DNA of 64,000 nucleotides from Actinokineospora enzanensis DSM 44649 (GCF_000374445.1 NZ_KB894404.1:186001-250000); one strand, 5' to 3'. Shown: positions 16,672-26,615, counted from the stretch's first letter. The notes: generated by a model not told the origin, from the sequence alone. Translations and numbers: made by a program.

Positions 16672-18246
16672 ATGCCGCTGCTGGACCTGGACCCGGCGGT
16701 GGTGGCGACCGCCCGGCGCCTCGCCGCGGCGGCCGCCGCCCCCGTGGTGGAGATCGCCCGCTCGCACACCACCACCTCGCTGGAACGCGCGACCCTGCGG
16801 CTGGCCGGTATCACCGGCGCGGACAGCACCCACCGCGCCGGTGACGTGCCGTGGGTGAACCGGGTCGTGGACACCGTCGCCGAGCAGTGCGGCCTCGAAC
16901 ACGGTGTGTGTGGCCCGGTCTTCCACGCGCTCCGCGAACACGACCTGACCAGCCTCACCGAACTGGCCGAGGCAACCGCCGCCGGACAAGTCCGGTACCG
17001 CGTGCCCACCGGCGCCGACGGCACCCGCGCGTACAAGGCCGCCCGCGCCGCCGTCGCCAAAGGACTCCGCACGGTCGACCGCAACCGCGCCCAGCGCGAC
17101 AAGCTGGTGGCCAGGCTCGGCGACCCGCCGCGGCGGCCGTGGATCTACCTGATCGTCGCCACCGGCGACATCGACGAGGACGTGGTCCAAGCCGCCAACG
17201 CCGCCCGCGCGGGCGCCGACATCATCGCGGTGATCCGCTCCACCGGACAGTCCCTTTTGGACTACGTGCCGGAAGGCGCCACGCACCACGGGTTCGCGGG
17301 CACCTATGCCACCCAGGAGAACTTCCGGATCATGCGAGCGGCCATGGACGAGGTGTCCAGGGAGGTCGGCCGCTACGTCCGGGTCACCAACTACGCCTCC
17401 GGCCTGTGCATGCCGGAGATCGCCGTGCTGGCCGGCCTGCAACGGCTGGACATGATGTTGAACGACTCCATGTACGGCATCCTGTTCCGCGACATCAACC
17501 CCATCCGCACCTTCGTCGACCAGCGGTTCTCCCGTCAGGTGCACGCCCGTGCGGGCATCATCATCAACACCGGCGAGGACAACTACCTGACCACGGCCGA
17601 CGCGGTCGACGCCGCGCACACCGTCACCGTGTCCCAGCTGCTCAACGAACACTTCGCGCACGAGGCCGGGCTGCCGGACGCGCTGCTGGGCCTGGGCCAC
17701 GCGTTCGAGATCGACCCGCGGGTGCCGGACTCGTTCCGGCTGGAGCTGGCGCACGCGCTGCTGGCCCGCGAGCTGTTCCCGGACGCGCCGCTGAAGTGGA
17801 TGCCGCCGACCAAGCACATGACCGGCGACGTGTTCAACGGCTACCTGCTCGACGGGTTCTTCAACCTCGCGGGCGTGCTCACCGGCCAGTCGATCCTGCT
17901 GGTCGGGATGATGACCGAGGCCGTGGTGACGCCGTTCCTGTCCGACCGCGACCTGGCCCTGGCCAACGTCCGCTACGTGCTGGCGGCCGCGGGCGGGCTC
18001 GCCGAGGACTTCCGGCCCGCCCCGGACGGCCTGATCGTCAAGCGCGCCCACCAGGTGCTGGGGGAGGCGGTCGACCTGCTCGGCCGGATCGTGGACGACG
18101 GCCTGCTCGCCGCCATCGCCGACGGCACGTTCGGGCTGATGAAGCGGCCGCCGGACCGGGGCAAGGGTGCCGACGGCGTGGTCGCCAAGGCCGACGACTA
18201 CCGCAACCCGGCGATCGACCTTCTCGACGAGGGGGCAGGCCGATGA
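16672..18246 (+). CDS. kamD: Lysine 5,6-aminomutase alpha subunit
   Basis: A 524-residue protein matching the large subunit of adenosylcobalamin- and PLP-dependent lysine 5,6-aminomutase, which moves the terminal amino group of beta-lysine (or D-lysine) to carbon 5. Family segments include [42 protein letters not shown] and [16 protein letters not shown]. Length is the family norm. A clear ribosome site (GAGAGAGAGGAG) lies just upstream, and the stop overlaps the beta subunit start by ATGA, as expected for a tight two-subunit complex. Confidence 0.95.
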   Translation: MPLLDLDPAVVATARRLAAAAAAPVVEIARSHTTTSLERATLRLAGITGADSTHRAGDVPWVNRVVDTVAEQCGLEHGVCGPVFHALREHDLTSLTELAEATAAGQVRYRVPTGADGTRAYKAARAAVAKGLRTVDRNRAQRDKLVARLGDPPRRPWIYLIVATGDIDEDVVQAANAARAGADIIAVIRSTGQSLLDYVPEGATHHGFAGTYATQENFRIMRAAMDEVSREVGRYVRVTNYASGLCMPEIAVLAGLQRLDMMLNDSMYGILFRDINPIRTFVDQRFSRQVHARAGIIINTGEDNYLTTADAVDAAHTVTVSQLLNEHFAHEAGLPDALLGLGHAFEIDPRVPDSFRLELAHALLARELFPDAPLKWMPPTKHMTGDVFNGYLLDGFFNLAGVLTGQSILLVGMMTEAVVTPFLSDRDLALANVRYVLAAAGGLAEDFRPAPDGLIVKRAHQVLGEAVDLLGRIVDDGLLAAIADGTFGLMKRPPDRGKGADGVVAKADDYRNPAIDLLDEGAGR

Positions 18247-18995
18247 CCGCCGAACCGCGGCACGTCCGCCCGTACGGCGACACCAGCGGCGACGGCATGG
18301 TGCAGACCTCGTTCACCCTGCCGGTGCCGCACGGCCCGCGCGCGGAGGGGGCGGCACTGCTGCTGGCGGCCAAGATGGGCATGGACCCGGCCATGGTCGT
18401 GCACTCGCACGCGATCGGGCCCGACTTCACCTTCTTCGTCGTCTACGGCTCGGTCACGCACATCGTGGACATGGCCGACGTGCACGTCGTCGAGCGCGAG
18501 TACCCGCTGCTGCCGCCCGGCGAGGTCAACACCGCGGTGAAACGGCTGCTGCGGCGCAAGCTGGTCGTGGTCGGCGCGTGCATCGGCACCGACGCGCACA
18601 CCGTGGGCATCGACGCCATCCTCAACATCAAGGGCTTCGCCGGGGAGAAGGGGCTGGAGTACTACCGCGAGCTGCGCGTGGTCAACCTCGGTGCCCAGGT
18701 CACCGTGCCCGAGCTGGTCAAACGCGCGCGCACGGAGAAGGCCGACGCGGTGCTGGTCTCGCAGGTCGTCACCCAGCGGGACGCGCACATCCTCAACACC
18801 CGGGAGATGTCCGCGGCGTTCCGCGAGGCGATGGGTGCGCGTCGGCCGCTGCTGATCGCGGGCGGTCCCCGGTTCGATCCGCGGATGGCAGGCGACCTGG
18901 GCGTGGACCGCGTGTTCGGGCGCGGCACCACCCCCGGCGAGGTCGCCAGCTATCTCGCCCACGCCATCACCGTCCGGAAGGAGCCCGCCGCGTGA
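18243..18995 (+). CDS. kamE: Lysine 5,6-aminomutase beta subunit, B12- and PLP-binding
   Basis: A 250-residue small subunit. The base-off cobalamin motif DxHxxG is DAHTVG with His119, and the PLP lysine follows 11 residues later as Lys130 in NIKGFAG, the same spacing as His133 and Lys144 in the clostridial enzyme. The C-terminal Rossmann-like half ([28 protein letters not shown]) holds the cofactor tail. All key residues are present, so the enzyme should be active if the cell has adenosylcobalamin. ATGA overlap upstream and GTGA overlap downstream place it mid-operon. Confidence 0.95.
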   Translation: MTAEPRHVRPYGDTSGDGMVQTSFTLPVPHGPRAEGAALLLAAKMGMDPAMVVHSHAIGPDFTFFVVYGSVTHIVDMADVHVVEREYPLLPPGEVNTAVKRLLRRKLVVVGACIGTDAHTVGIDAILNIKGFAGEKGLEYYRELRVVNLGAQVTVPELVKRARTEKADAVLVSQVVTQRDAHILNTREMSAAFREAMGARRPLLIAGGPRFDPRMAGDLGVDRVFGRGTTPGEVASYLAHAITVRKEPAA

Positions 18996-19411
18996 GCCCC
19001 GTCGAAGGTCTGTCGGTCACCCACCGCCGCTACGTCCCGCACGCACACGCCCACTACGGCGGCGGGCTGGTCGACGGCGCGTTCTCGCTCGGCCTGTTCG
19101 GCGATGTCGCGACCGAGCTGTGCGTGCGCACCGACGGCGACGAGGGCCTGTTCGCCGGGTACGCGTCGGTGGCGTTCCTGGCGCCGGTGCGGGCGGGCGA
19201 CGTGGTGGAGGCGACGGCGATGCTGACCAGGGTGGGTACCCGGTCCCGGGACGTCGAGTTCGAGGCACGGGTGGTGTGCCGGTCGGCGCCGGAGCGCGGG
19301 CCGTCGGCCGCGGACGTGCTCGACCCGCCACTCGTGGTGACTCGTGCGACTGGCACTGTCGTGGTACCCCAATCGGGTGAGAGTGCGTCGACTGTTGCGC
19401 CGAGTGAGTGA
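18992..19411 (+). CDS. kal: 3-aminobutyryl-CoA ammonia-lyase (hotdog fold)
   Basis: A 139-residue hotdog-fold protein. Its opening ([23 protein letters not shown]) and the [24 protein letters not shown] stretch match Kal, which removes ammonia from L-3-aminobutyryl-CoA to give crotonyl-CoA, the last specific step of lysine fermentation. I start at the GTG in the GTGA overlap with kamE; the open frame upstream is a shadow of kamD/kamE. The C-terminus has about 25 residues of low-complexity tail beyond the fold. A hairpin terminator follows, ending the operon. Confidence 0.85.
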   Translation: MSPVEGLSVTHRRYVPHAHAHYGGGLVDGAFSLGLFGDVATELCVRTDGDEGLFAGYASVAFLAPVRAGDVVEATAMLTRVGTRSRDVEFEARVVCRSAPERGPSAADVLDPPLVVTRATGTVVVPQSGESASTVAPSE

Positions 19412-19417
19412 TCTTGG

Positions 19418-19448
19418 GTGGCGCTACTCCGAATGGTGGTAGCGCCAC
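19418..19448 (+). terminator. Hairpin terminator of the lysine operon
   Basis: Ten-base perfect arms GTGGCGCTAC and GTAGCGCCAC with an 11-base loop, six bases after the kal stop codon and followed by TTGCG. Confidence 0.7.
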
Positions 19449-19578
19449 TTGCGTCGGTCGGGTGAACGCTGATAACAAGCCTGGGAACAGTCGCTTACCG
19501 ATCGATGGCCAGACCGATGTACCCAGGTGTCATCGCGTCGCCGGGCCCACGCCCCGGTCGCCCCGCTGACGGAGGACC

Positions 19579-21648
19579 ATGCCGACCGAGCTCGTCGAGG
19601 TGCAGCAGGTCCTCGACCACGCGCCGGACAAGGTCTGGGAGGTTCTCGGCGACCCCGGGCTGTACCCGAGGTTCGTCCGCGAGATCGCCTCGGCCGAGCG
19701 CGTCGGCGGACCGGCCAGACCCGGCCGCGGCCCCGTCTACCGGGTCCGGTTCAGCCCGCGCCGCGGCGACCCGGTCGCCGACCAGGTCGAGGTCCTGGTC
19801 AGCCGACCCGCCGAACACCTGGTGCTGGTCGGCCCGAACTGGGCGGGCGGGCACATCGCCATCCGGCTGGAACCGGCCGCGCGCGAGCGCACCCACGTCG
19901 AGGTCGTGGTGTCGCTGCCCGAGGACCTGACCGCGGGCACCACGCTCACCGCCGCCTGGCTGCGCAAGCGGATCCGCAAGGCGCTCGGCCGCGTCGACCA
20001 CCACCTGTCCGGCCGCGCCATCACCGTCTCGCCCGCCCGGCTCGACCAGGCCGCGCGCGGGCAGTCCACGCTCACCGTCGCGCGCACCCTGGCCCGTGCG
20101 GGCGTGCTCACCCCCGGCCGACCCGACCGGGTCGCCCGCCAGCTCAGCGCGCTCGCCCGCTGGGGCGCCACCCTGGTCGGCGGCTACCGTGCCGCGGCCG
20201 CCCGCGTGCCGGACGCGGTCGCGATCATCGACGAACGCGGCAAGCTCACCTTCGGCGAGATCGACCACCGCACCACCCGGCTGGCCAACGCGCTGGCCGA
20301 GCACGGCGTGCGCGGCGGGCGGCGGGTCGCGGTGATGTGCCGCAACCACGCCGGACTGGTCGAGGTGACCATCGCCTGCGGCAAGCTGGGCGCGGACGTG
20401 CTGCTGCTCAACACCGGCCTGTCCGCCGACCAGGTGGCCGACCTGGTGGAGGCGCACCGCCCGATAGCGCTGCTGGCCGACGACGAGTTCGCCCCGCTGT
20501 TCCACAACCTGCCCGCCACCCTGCCGTGGATCTCCACCTGGAGCGCGGGCCCGGGTGAGCTGACCGTCGACGCCCTGATCGGCGCCGCCCCCGCCACCCA
20601 GGTGCGCCCGCCGGATCGCCCCGGCAAGATCATCGTCCTGACCTCGGGCACCACCGGCACGCCGAAGGGCGCCCGCCGCCGCAACCCACCCGGCCTGGGC
20701 TCCGCGGCGGCGGTGCTGTCCCGCATCCCGCTGCGCGCGGGGGAGCGGATGCTGGTCTCCGCGCCGGTCTTCCACACCTGGGGCCTGGCAGGCGTCCAGC
20801 TGGCCATGCCGCTGCACGCCAGCGTCGTGCTGCACCGCCGCTTCGACGCGGAGGCGACACTCGCGGCCATCTCCGAACTGAGCTGCACCGTGCTGTTCGC
20901 GGTGCCGGTGATGCTCCAACGGATCATGGCCCTGCCCGAACGCGTCCGCGCCCGCTACGACACCACCAGCCTGCGCGTGGTCGCCTCCAGCGGCTCGGCG
21001 TTACCCGGCCCGCTGGTCACCGCCTTCATGGACGCCTACGGCGACATCCTCTACAACCTGTACGGCTCCACCGAGGTCTCCTGGGCCAGCATCGCCGACC
21101 CCGCCGACCTGCGCGCCGCCCCCACCACCGCGGGCCGCTGCCCGGTCGGCACCCGCGTCGGCATCCTCGACGCCGCCGGTGAACCGGTCGCCCCCGGCGC
21201 GGTCGGCCGCATCTGCGTCGGCAACGACATGCTGTTCGAGGGCTACACCAACGGCACCCACAACGAGATGCACGACGACATGATGGTCACCGGCGACCGC
21301 GGCTACCTCGACGCCGACAGCCGCCTGTTCATCTCCGGCCGCGACGACGACATGATCGTCTCCGGCGGCGAGAACGTGTTCCCCCGCCCGGTCGAGGAAC
21401 TCCTGCTGACCATGGACGGAATAGCCGACGCGGCCGTGGTGGGCGTCCCGGATCGCGAGTACGGCCAGCGGTTCGCGGCATATGTGGCCCTGGAACCCGG
21501 CGCCCGACTCGGCGCCACCGCCGTCCGCGACTTCGTCCACGACCACCTGGAACGCTTCTCCGTCCCCCGTGACGTGATCTTCGTACCCCGAGTACCCCGC
21601 AACGCCACCGGCAAGATCATGCGCCGGCTGCTGATCGAACAGGACTGA
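19579..21648 (+). CDS. SRPBCC domain fused to AMP-dependent acyl-CoA synthetase
   Basis: A 689-residue fusion. Residues 1 to about 145 resemble an SRPBCC/polyketide-cyclase-type ligand-binding fold (VEVQQVLDHAPDKVWEVLGDPGLYPRFV). From about residue 200 the protein is an acyl-adenylate-forming enzyme: phosphate loop LTSGTTGTPKG, adenine motif YNLYGSTEVSWA, then GDRGYLDADSRLFISGRDDDMI and the C-terminal lysine in NATGKIMRR. It should activate a carboxylic acid, probably a fatty acid, to acyl-AMP and acyl-CoA. The fused domain may present a hydrophobic substrate. It follows the lysine operon but is separated from it by a terminator, so a functional tie is unproven. Confidence 0.85.
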   Translation: MPTELVEVQQVLDHAPDKVWEVLGDPGLYPRFVREIASAERVGGPARPGRGPVYRVRFSPRRGDPVADQVEVLVSRPAEHLVLVGPNWAGGHIAIRLEPAARERTHVEVVVSLPEDLTAGTTLTAAWLRKRIRKALGRVDHHLSGRAITVSPARLDQAARGQSTLTVARTLARAGVLTPGRPDRVARQLSALARWGATLVGGYRAAAARVPDAVAIIDERGKLTFGEIDHRTTRLANALAEHGVRGGRRVAVMCRNHAGLVEVTIACGKLGADVLLLNTGLSADQVADLVEAHRPIALLADDEFAPLFHNLPATLPWISTWSAGPGELTVDALIGAAPATQVRPPDRPGKIIVLTSGTTGTPKGARRRNPPGLGSAAAVLSRIPLRAGERMLVSAPVFHTWGLAGVQLAMPLHASVVLHRRFDAEATLAAISELSCTVLFAVPVMLQRIMALPERVRARYDTTSLRVVASSGSALPGPLVTAFMDAYGDILYNLYGSTEVSWASIADPADLRAAPTTAGRCPVGTRVGILDAAGEPVAPGAVGRICVGNDMLFEGYTNGTHNEMHDDMMVTGDRGYLDADSRLFISGRDDDMIVSGGENVFPRPVEELLLTMDGIADAAVVGVPDREYGQRFAAYVALEPGARLGATAVRDFVHDHLERFSVPRDVIFVPRVPRNATGKIMRRLLIEQD

Positions 21649-22825
21649 CCCGCCGAGGCCGGGCCAGGGCCAGGAGGAACGCGCCCAGGCCTGCCATGAC
21701 CAGGCTCATCAGGTAGGAGTCGCGGTAGCCGAGCTTGGCCGCGACGCCCAGGAGGGGGCCCGCGATCATCGAGCCCGCCACGGTGGTGTTGGTGTAGAGG
21801 GTGGTCGCGGTGCCGGGGCGGTCCGGGGCCAGTGACTGGAAGTAGGAGATCCCGACTCCCGCCACCGACGCGATGACCACCGCGTTGAGCACCTGCGCCG
21901 CCGCCACCTGCCACAACGACCCGGTCAGGTACATGGCGGTGTGGTAGCCGAGTGCGACGACGGCACCGGTGAGCACGAGCAGGTGCTGGTCGGCCTTGAT
22001 GGCCAGCACGCCGAGCCAGATCATCAGCGGGATCTCCAGCGCCGCGCACAGCCCGAGGATCAACCCGGCGTCCGCGGGCCCGCCGCCGTGGTCGGCCGCC
22101 ACGAACAGCGGGAGCGTCATCACGCCGAGCGATCCGGCGCCCTGGATGAGGACGAACGCGGGCGCGGCGAACCACACCTGCCGGGGCAACGGGCCGGGGC
22201 GGACGCGGGGCTTGGTCGGGTCGTGCGCGACCGTCCCGGGGTCCGGCAGCCGGAACGTCAGCACGGTGGCGAGCGCGTAGCAGACGGCGACGGCCCCGAA
22301 CAGGCCACGGAATCCGCTGACCGCGACCAGCAGCGCGGCCAGCGGCGGTCCGGCGACCCAGGACACGGAGATCAGCGTCCGCAGGCCGCTGATGATCAGC
22401 GGGCCCTTGGTCGTCCCGGACCGCAGCACCGCGTGTCGGGCGAACGCGAACATCTGCGGGATCAGCGCGGACGCGACGGCGACGAGGGTGGTGGAGACGG
22501 CGAGCAGGGCCCAGTAGTCCCGCAGGAAGACGTAGAGCGAGTACCCGATCGCCCCGGCGACCCCGCCGACGCGCAACAGCAGGCGGCGGTCGGTGCGGGT
22601 GTCCGACAGCCGCCCGATCACCGTGCTGACGACCACCCCGGCGACCGGGGTGGCGAGCAGGAACGCGCCCAGCGGCACCGGCTGTACGCCGACGTCGCCG
22701 GTGAGGAACACCGACAGGAACGGCACGGCCAGCGCGTTGGCGACACCGACGGCGACGCAGGTCGCGCCAAGGGGGACGAAGGATCGGGGACGGACGGGGA
22801 CAGGGCTCTCGGCCACACCGGTCAC
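21617..22825 (-). CDS. MFS exporter, sugar efflux (SetB)-like
   Basis: A 402-residue membrane protein with about twelve hydrophobic segments. The early loop GRLSDTRTDRRLLLRVGG is the MFS signature between helices 2 and 3, and RHAVLRSGTTKGPLIISGLRTLISVSWVAGPPLAALL resembles sugar efflux transporters of the Set type. It would export a small polar compound using the proton gradient. I chose the GTG at 22825 because AGGA lies seven bases upstream; the frame stays open to 22903. Its 3' end overlaps the end of the convergent acyl-CoA synthetase gene by 32 bases. Confidence 0.82.
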   Translation of the reverse strand: MTGVAESPVPVRPRSFVPLGATCVAVGVANALAVPFLSVFLTGDVGVQPVPLGAFLLATPVAGVVVSTVIGRLSDTRTDRRLLLRVGGVAGAIGYSLYVFLRDYWALLAVSTTLVAVASALIPQMFAFARHAVLRSGTTKGPLIISGLRTLISVSWVAGPPLAALLVAVSGFRGLFGAVAVCYALATVLTFRLPDPGTVAHDPTKPRVRPGPLPRQVWFAAPAFVLIQGAGSLGVMTLPLFVAADHGGGPADAGLILGLCAALEIPLMIWLGVLAIKADQHLLVLTGAVVALGYHTAMYLTGSLWQVAAAQVLNAVVIASVAGVGISYFQSLAPDRPGTATTLYTNTTVAGSMIAGPLLGVAAKLGYRDSYLMSLVMAGLGAFLLALARPRRVSPVRSAAGA

Positions 22826-23012
22826 CCCAGCATCCTGACACCCGATCAACTCCCCGGTCCCCGCCCGTGAGCGAGCCCACGCGACGTTCGGGAGCGTTCT
22901 CACCGTGTGTGCGCGACTCGATCGATTCCGACCATCTTGACCGGGCGTTCCTCTCGATCGGCGAGACGCGAGACCGGCCCGGACAGCCGGGAGACCGCGG
23001 GAGCGTCCGGGG

Positions 23013-23912
23013 TCAGAGGACGGCGTAGGCGCGGACCGGGAAGGTGCCGAAGTCGACCACGGCCGGGGGTGCGGCGTGGAAGCGGAAGCCGGAGGTGGGG
23101 AGTTGGTCCAGGCCGCGCAGGTGTTCGACGACGGGGATGCCCGCGGCGAGCAGGGCGGTGTGGACCGGGCGGTCGGGGGCGTCGGTGGAGTCGATGTTGA
23201 GGCTGTCGATGCCGACCAGGGCCGCGCCGTTCTCGACCAGCCAGTGGGCGGCGTCGGCGGTCAGGTGGGGGTGGTCGGTGAAGTAGGCATCGGTGCCCCA
23301 GTTGGCGTCCCAGCCGGTGTGGACGAGCACGGCGCGGCCGGTCACGTCGAAGGGCAGCAGGGCCGCCTTGTCGATCGCGCGCAGGCCGTCGCCCGCCACG
23401 CGGACGACGAGGGCGTCCAGGTCGGCGAGGCGGTCCAGGGGCAGGCCCGCCAGGTCGGTGCCGTCGGCGTAGCGGTGGAACGGGCTGTCCAGGTAGGTGC
23501 CGGTGTTGGCGACCATGGTGATCCGGCCGATGTGGAACTCGGTGCCGGGGCCGTAGTGCGCCCGGGAGGCCTCGCGGGACAGGTGGTCGGACAGCTCCGG
23601 GCCGGGCACCCCGGGGTAGGTGATCATGCCTTCGCGAATCGGGTGGCTCAGGTCCACCAGCCGCCTGGTCGGGCGCTCGGCGGTCTCGACGCCGCGGGAG
23701 CCCTTGTGCGCCTCGGCGATCATCCGGGCGTTGGCCACCTCGACCGTGCCGACCATCAGCAGGCCGAGGTGGCGCACCAGCGTCTCGCCGACCGCCGCCT
23801 CGTCCAGGGTGGACGTGGGGGAGTCCAGGCGGAACCCGCGCACGCTCAGCGAGCCGCCGTTGCGGAAGGAGATCTCGGCGTCGAACTCGACGCGCCACTG
23901 CTGTCCGGTCAC
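23013..23912 (-). CDS. Cyclase family protein (kynurenine formamidase-like hydrolase)
   Basis: A 299-residue protein whose residues from about 85 match the cyclase/kynurenine formamidase family, which hydrolyses amides or lactones with a bound metal. The metal motif HxGTHxDxPxH appears as NTGTYLDSPFH, so the first histidine is asparagine and THxD is TYxD; the aspartate and last histidine remain. A second conserved block is VLVHTGWDANWG. The N-terminal 80 residues (VEFDAEISFRNGGSLSVRGFRL) form an additional domain seen in actinobacterial homologues. The changed ligands leave activity open. Confidence 0.78.
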   Translation of the reverse strand: MTGQQWRVEFDAEISFRNGGSLSVRGFRLDSPTSTLDEAAVGETLVRHLGLLMVGTVEVANARMIAEAHKGSRGVETAERPTRRLVDLSHPIREGMITYPGVPGPELSDHLSREASRAHYGPGTEFHIGRITMVANTGTYLDSPFHRYADGTDLAGLPLDRLADLDALVVRVAGDGLRAIDKAALLPFDVTGRAVLVHTGWDANWGTDAYFTDHPHLTADAAHWLVENGAALVGIDSLNIDSTDAPDRPVHTALLAAGIPVVEHLRGLDQLPTSGFRFHAAPPAVVDFGTFPVRAYAVL

Positions 23913-23992
23913 CTCGCGGACGCTAGCAGCGCCGTCCTGATCGATTCACCGCTGACTCTCCACTTCAGACTGAGACACCGCACACCCTCACG

Positions 23993-24009
23993 CTCAAGTC
24001 GAGCTTGAG
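23993..24009. promoter_or_regulatory. Candidate MerR/SoxR-type operator
   Basis: The inverted repeat CTCAAG-TCGAG-CTTGAG lies about 90 bases before the lnt start. CTCAAG...CTTGAG is the half-site pair of SoxR and related MerR-family operators, though the spacer is five bases here, not four. No MerR gene is in the window. Confidence 0.4.
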
Positions 24010-24097
24010 TGTTGCCTCTGACCTGGGCGGACGACCCACACAGGATGATCACATTCCCCACACAGAGGTCTCAGACCGCTGCCCGTACGCTGACCGC

Positions 24098-25720
24098 GTG
24101 GTCGCCCCCGCCGTGTCCCCGGAGCCGGGACTGAGCAGTTCGCCCGCCCCGGCCCGCGCCCGGTGGCTCCCGGTGACGCTGCGGTCGCTCGCCGCCGCGG
24201 CCGCGGGCGGCCTGCTGTTCCTCAGCGTGCCGCCGCGCCCCACCTGGTGGCTGGCGCCGCTGGCGTTCGCTGTGCTCGGCCTGCTGCTGCACCGCCGCCG
24301 GTTTCGCGGCGCGCTCGGCTACGGGTTCCTGTTCGGACTCGGGTTCATGACGCCGCTGCTGTCCTGGACCGGCATCTTCGTCGGCGCCGTCGCCTGGCTG
24401 CCGCTCAGCGCGCTGGAGGCGCTGCTGGTGGCGGTGCCGTGCGCGGCCATCGGCATCGTCACCCGGCTGCGCGGCGGGGTGCTGTGGGCGGCGCTGCTGT
24501 GGGTGGCGGGGGAGACCCTGCGCGCGCTGTTCCCGTTCGGCGGCTTCCCCTGGGGCAAGATCGCGTTCAGCCAGCCCGAGGGCCCGTACCTGTTCCTCGC
24601 CGCCCTGGGCGGCACCCCGCTGGTCGCCTTCGCGGTCACCCTCAGCGGCTTCGGCCTCGGCGAGCTGGTCCGTCGGCTGACCGCCCGGGAGCGCGCGCCC
24701 CGGCTGCTGGTCGCCCCCGTGCTGGCCGCGGTGCTGCCACTGGCCGCCGGGCTCGCCACGCACCCGCTGGTCGGCACCGACGCGCAGGCGGGCGAGGTCA
24801 CCGTGGCCGCCGTGCAGGGCAACGTGCCGCGCGCGGGCCTGGACTTCAACGCCCAGCGGCGCGCCGTGCTCGACAACCACGTCAAGCGCACCGAACAGCT
24901 GGCCGCGGACGTGCGCGCGGGCCGGGTGGCCAAGCCCGACCTGGTGATCTGGCCGGAGAACGCCTCCGACATCGACCCGCTGCGCAACCGCGACGCCTAC
25001 GAGCTGATCGACAAGGCCGCCAAGGACGTCGGGGCGCCGATCGCGGTGGGCGCGGTGCTGATCGACAAGGACGACAACCCGCGCAACACGGTGATCCTCT
25101 GGGACCCGGTGCAGGGGCCCATCGACCAGTACACGAAGCGGCAGCTGCAGCCGTTCGGCGAGACCATGCCGTGGCGCGGCTTCTTCCGGATCTTCAGCTC
25201 GGCCGTGGACCGCGCGGGCCGGTTCGTGCCCGGCACCGAACCCACCGTGTTCGCCATGGGCCAGGCCCGGGTCGCGCTGGCCACCTGCTACGAGGTCGCC
25301 TTCGACGGGGTCGTGCGCGACTCGGTGCGCAACGGCGCAAGCCTGCTCGCGATCCCCACCAACAACGCCACCTTCGGCCGCAGCGAGATGACCTACCAGC
25401 AGCTGGCGATGGACCGCGTGCGCGCCGTCGAACACGGCCGCGCCGTGGTCGTCGCGGCCACCAGCGGGGTGTCCGCGATCGTCCACCCGGACGGGACCGT
25501 GTCCCAGCGCACCGACCTGTTCACCCCCGCGGCGCTGGTCGAACGCGTGCCGCTGCGCACGGCGACTACCATGGCGGACCGATTGGGTGCCTGGCCCGAG
25601 TGGGTCATGGTCGCCGCCGCGCTCGCCGCACTGGTCGTCGGACTGGTCACGGCCCGCCGCGGCAGACGACCGACCGCCGCGGACGAGGCGCCGTCCGGTG
25701 CGGGGGAACCCACGAACTGA
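24098..25720 (+). CDS. lnt: Apolipoprotein N-acyltransferase
   Basis: A 540-residue enzyme that acylates the N-terminal cysteine of lipoproteins at the membrane. Six or so hydrophobic segments at residues about 20-230 precede an extracytoplasmic nitrilase domain. The catalytic triad is visible: glutamate in VIWPENASD, lysine in YTKRQLQPFGE, cysteine in LATCYEVAFDG. A final helix ends the protein. I start at the GTG at 24098; a TTG at 24005 would add 31 residues that do not look like lnt. It is followed 66 bases later by ppm1, the same pair that is fused or adjacent in mycobacteria. Confidence 0.9.
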   Translation: MVAPAVSPEPGLSSSPAPARARWLPVTLRSLAAAAAGGLLFLSVPPRPTWWLAPLAFAVLGLLLHRRRFRGALGYGFLFGLGFMTPLLSWTGIFVGAVAWLPLSALEALLVAVPCAAIGIVTRLRGGVLWAALLWVAGETLRALFPFGGFPWGKIAFSQPEGPYLFLAALGGTPLVAFAVTLSGFGLGELVRRLTARERAPRLLVAPVLAAVLPLAAGLATHPLVGTDAQAGEVTVAAVQGNVPRAGLDFNAQRRAVLDNHVKRTEQLAADVRAGRVAKPDLVIWPENASDIDPLRNRDAYELIDKAAKDVGAPIAVGAVLIDKDDNPRNTVILWDPVQGPIDQYTKRQLQPFGETMPWRGFFRIFSSAVDRAGRFVPGTEPTVFAMGQARVALATCYEVAFDGVVRDSVRNGASLLAIPTNNATFGRSEMTYQQLAMDRVRAVEHGRAVVVAATSGVSAIVHPDGTVSQRTDLFTPAALVERVPLRTATTMADRLGAWPEWVMVAAALAALVVGLVTARRGRRPTAADEAPSGAGEPTN

Positions 25721-25786
25721 CCAGGTGTGACAGGCTTGAACACTTGATCATGCCTGCGCCGAAGCACGGGGAGAGGAAACATTCGG

Positions 25787-26536
25787 ATGGACCAGGGGCG
25801 GCTCGAACCGGTACTGGTGGTGATCCCGACCTACAACGAGCGGGAGAACCTGGAGCCGATCGTGACGCGGCTGCACGCCGCGCTCCCGACGGCACACGTG
25901 CTGGTCGTCGACGACGGCAGCCCCGACGGCACCGGTGACCTCGCGGACAAGCTCGCCGCCTCGGACGACCGGGTCAACGTGCTGCACCGCACCGAGAAGG
26001 CAGGCCTGGGCGCCGCCTACATCGCGGGCTTCGGCTGGGCCCTGGAACGCGACTACGCGGTCGTGGTCGAGATGGACGCGGACGGCTCGCACGCCCCCGA
26101 GGACCTGCCCCGCATGCTGGACGCCCTGGGCGACGCCGACCTGGTGCTGGGCTCGCGGTACGTGCCCGGCGGCAAGGTCGTCAACTGGCCGTGGCACCGG
26201 CAGTTCATCTCCCGGGGCGGCAACGTGTACGCCCGCCTCGCCCTCGGCGCCAAGCCCCGCGACATCACCGGCGGCTTCCGGGCGTTCCGGCGGGCGGTGC
26301 TGGAGAAGCTGAAGCTGCACACGGTGGCCTCGCAGGGCTACTGCTTCCAGATCGACCTGGCCTGGCGGACGATCGAGGCCGGGTTCACCGTCGTCGAGGT
26401 GCCGATCACGTTCACGGAACGGGAACGCGGCGAGTCGAAGATGAGCGGGTCGATCGTGCGTGAGGCTTATCTTCGGGTGACGAAGTGGGGCCTGCGGCGG
26501 CGGGGTACCCAGCTGGTGAAGCTTTTCAAGCGCTGA
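25787..26536 (+). CDS. ppm1: Polyprenol monophosphomannose synthase
   Basis: A 249-residue GT2-family enzyme transferring mannose from GDP-mannose to polyprenyl phosphate on the inner face of the membrane, giving the donor for lipomannan, lipoarabinomannan and protein O-mannosylation. Motifs: [23 protein letters not shown] and the metal-binding [14 protein letters not shown]. It has no C-terminal membrane helices, as for stand-alone actinobacterial Ppm1, and probably relies on the upstream Lnt for membrane contact, as reported for mycobacterial Ppm1. GGGGAGAGG lies upstream of the ATG. Confidence 0.92.
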   Translation: MDQGRLEPVLVVIPTYNERENLEPIVTRLHAALPTAHVLVVDDGSPDGTGDLADKLAASDDRVNVLHRTEKAGLGAAYIAGFGWALERDYAVVVEMDADGSHAPEDLPRMLDALGDADLVLGSRYVPGGKVVNWPWHRQFISRGGNVYARLALGAKPRDITGGFRAFRRAVLEKLKLHTVASQGYCFQIDLAWRTIEAGFTVVEVPITFTERERGESKMSGSIVREAYLRVTKWGLRRRGTQLVKLFKR

Positions 26537-26551
26537 TCGGGATCTTCGACG

Positions 26552-26575
26552 GGCCCGCTGAGTCATCAGCGGGCC
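26552..26575. terminator. Bidirectional hairpin terminator
   Basis: Ten-base arms GGCCCGCTGA and TCAGCGGGCC with loop GTCA, between the convergent ppm1 and GGDEF-EAL genes. Confidence 0.7.
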
Positions 26576-26615
26576 GATCGGGGTGTTCTGTTGTTGGTGG
26601 TGCCGGAAGCGTGGT

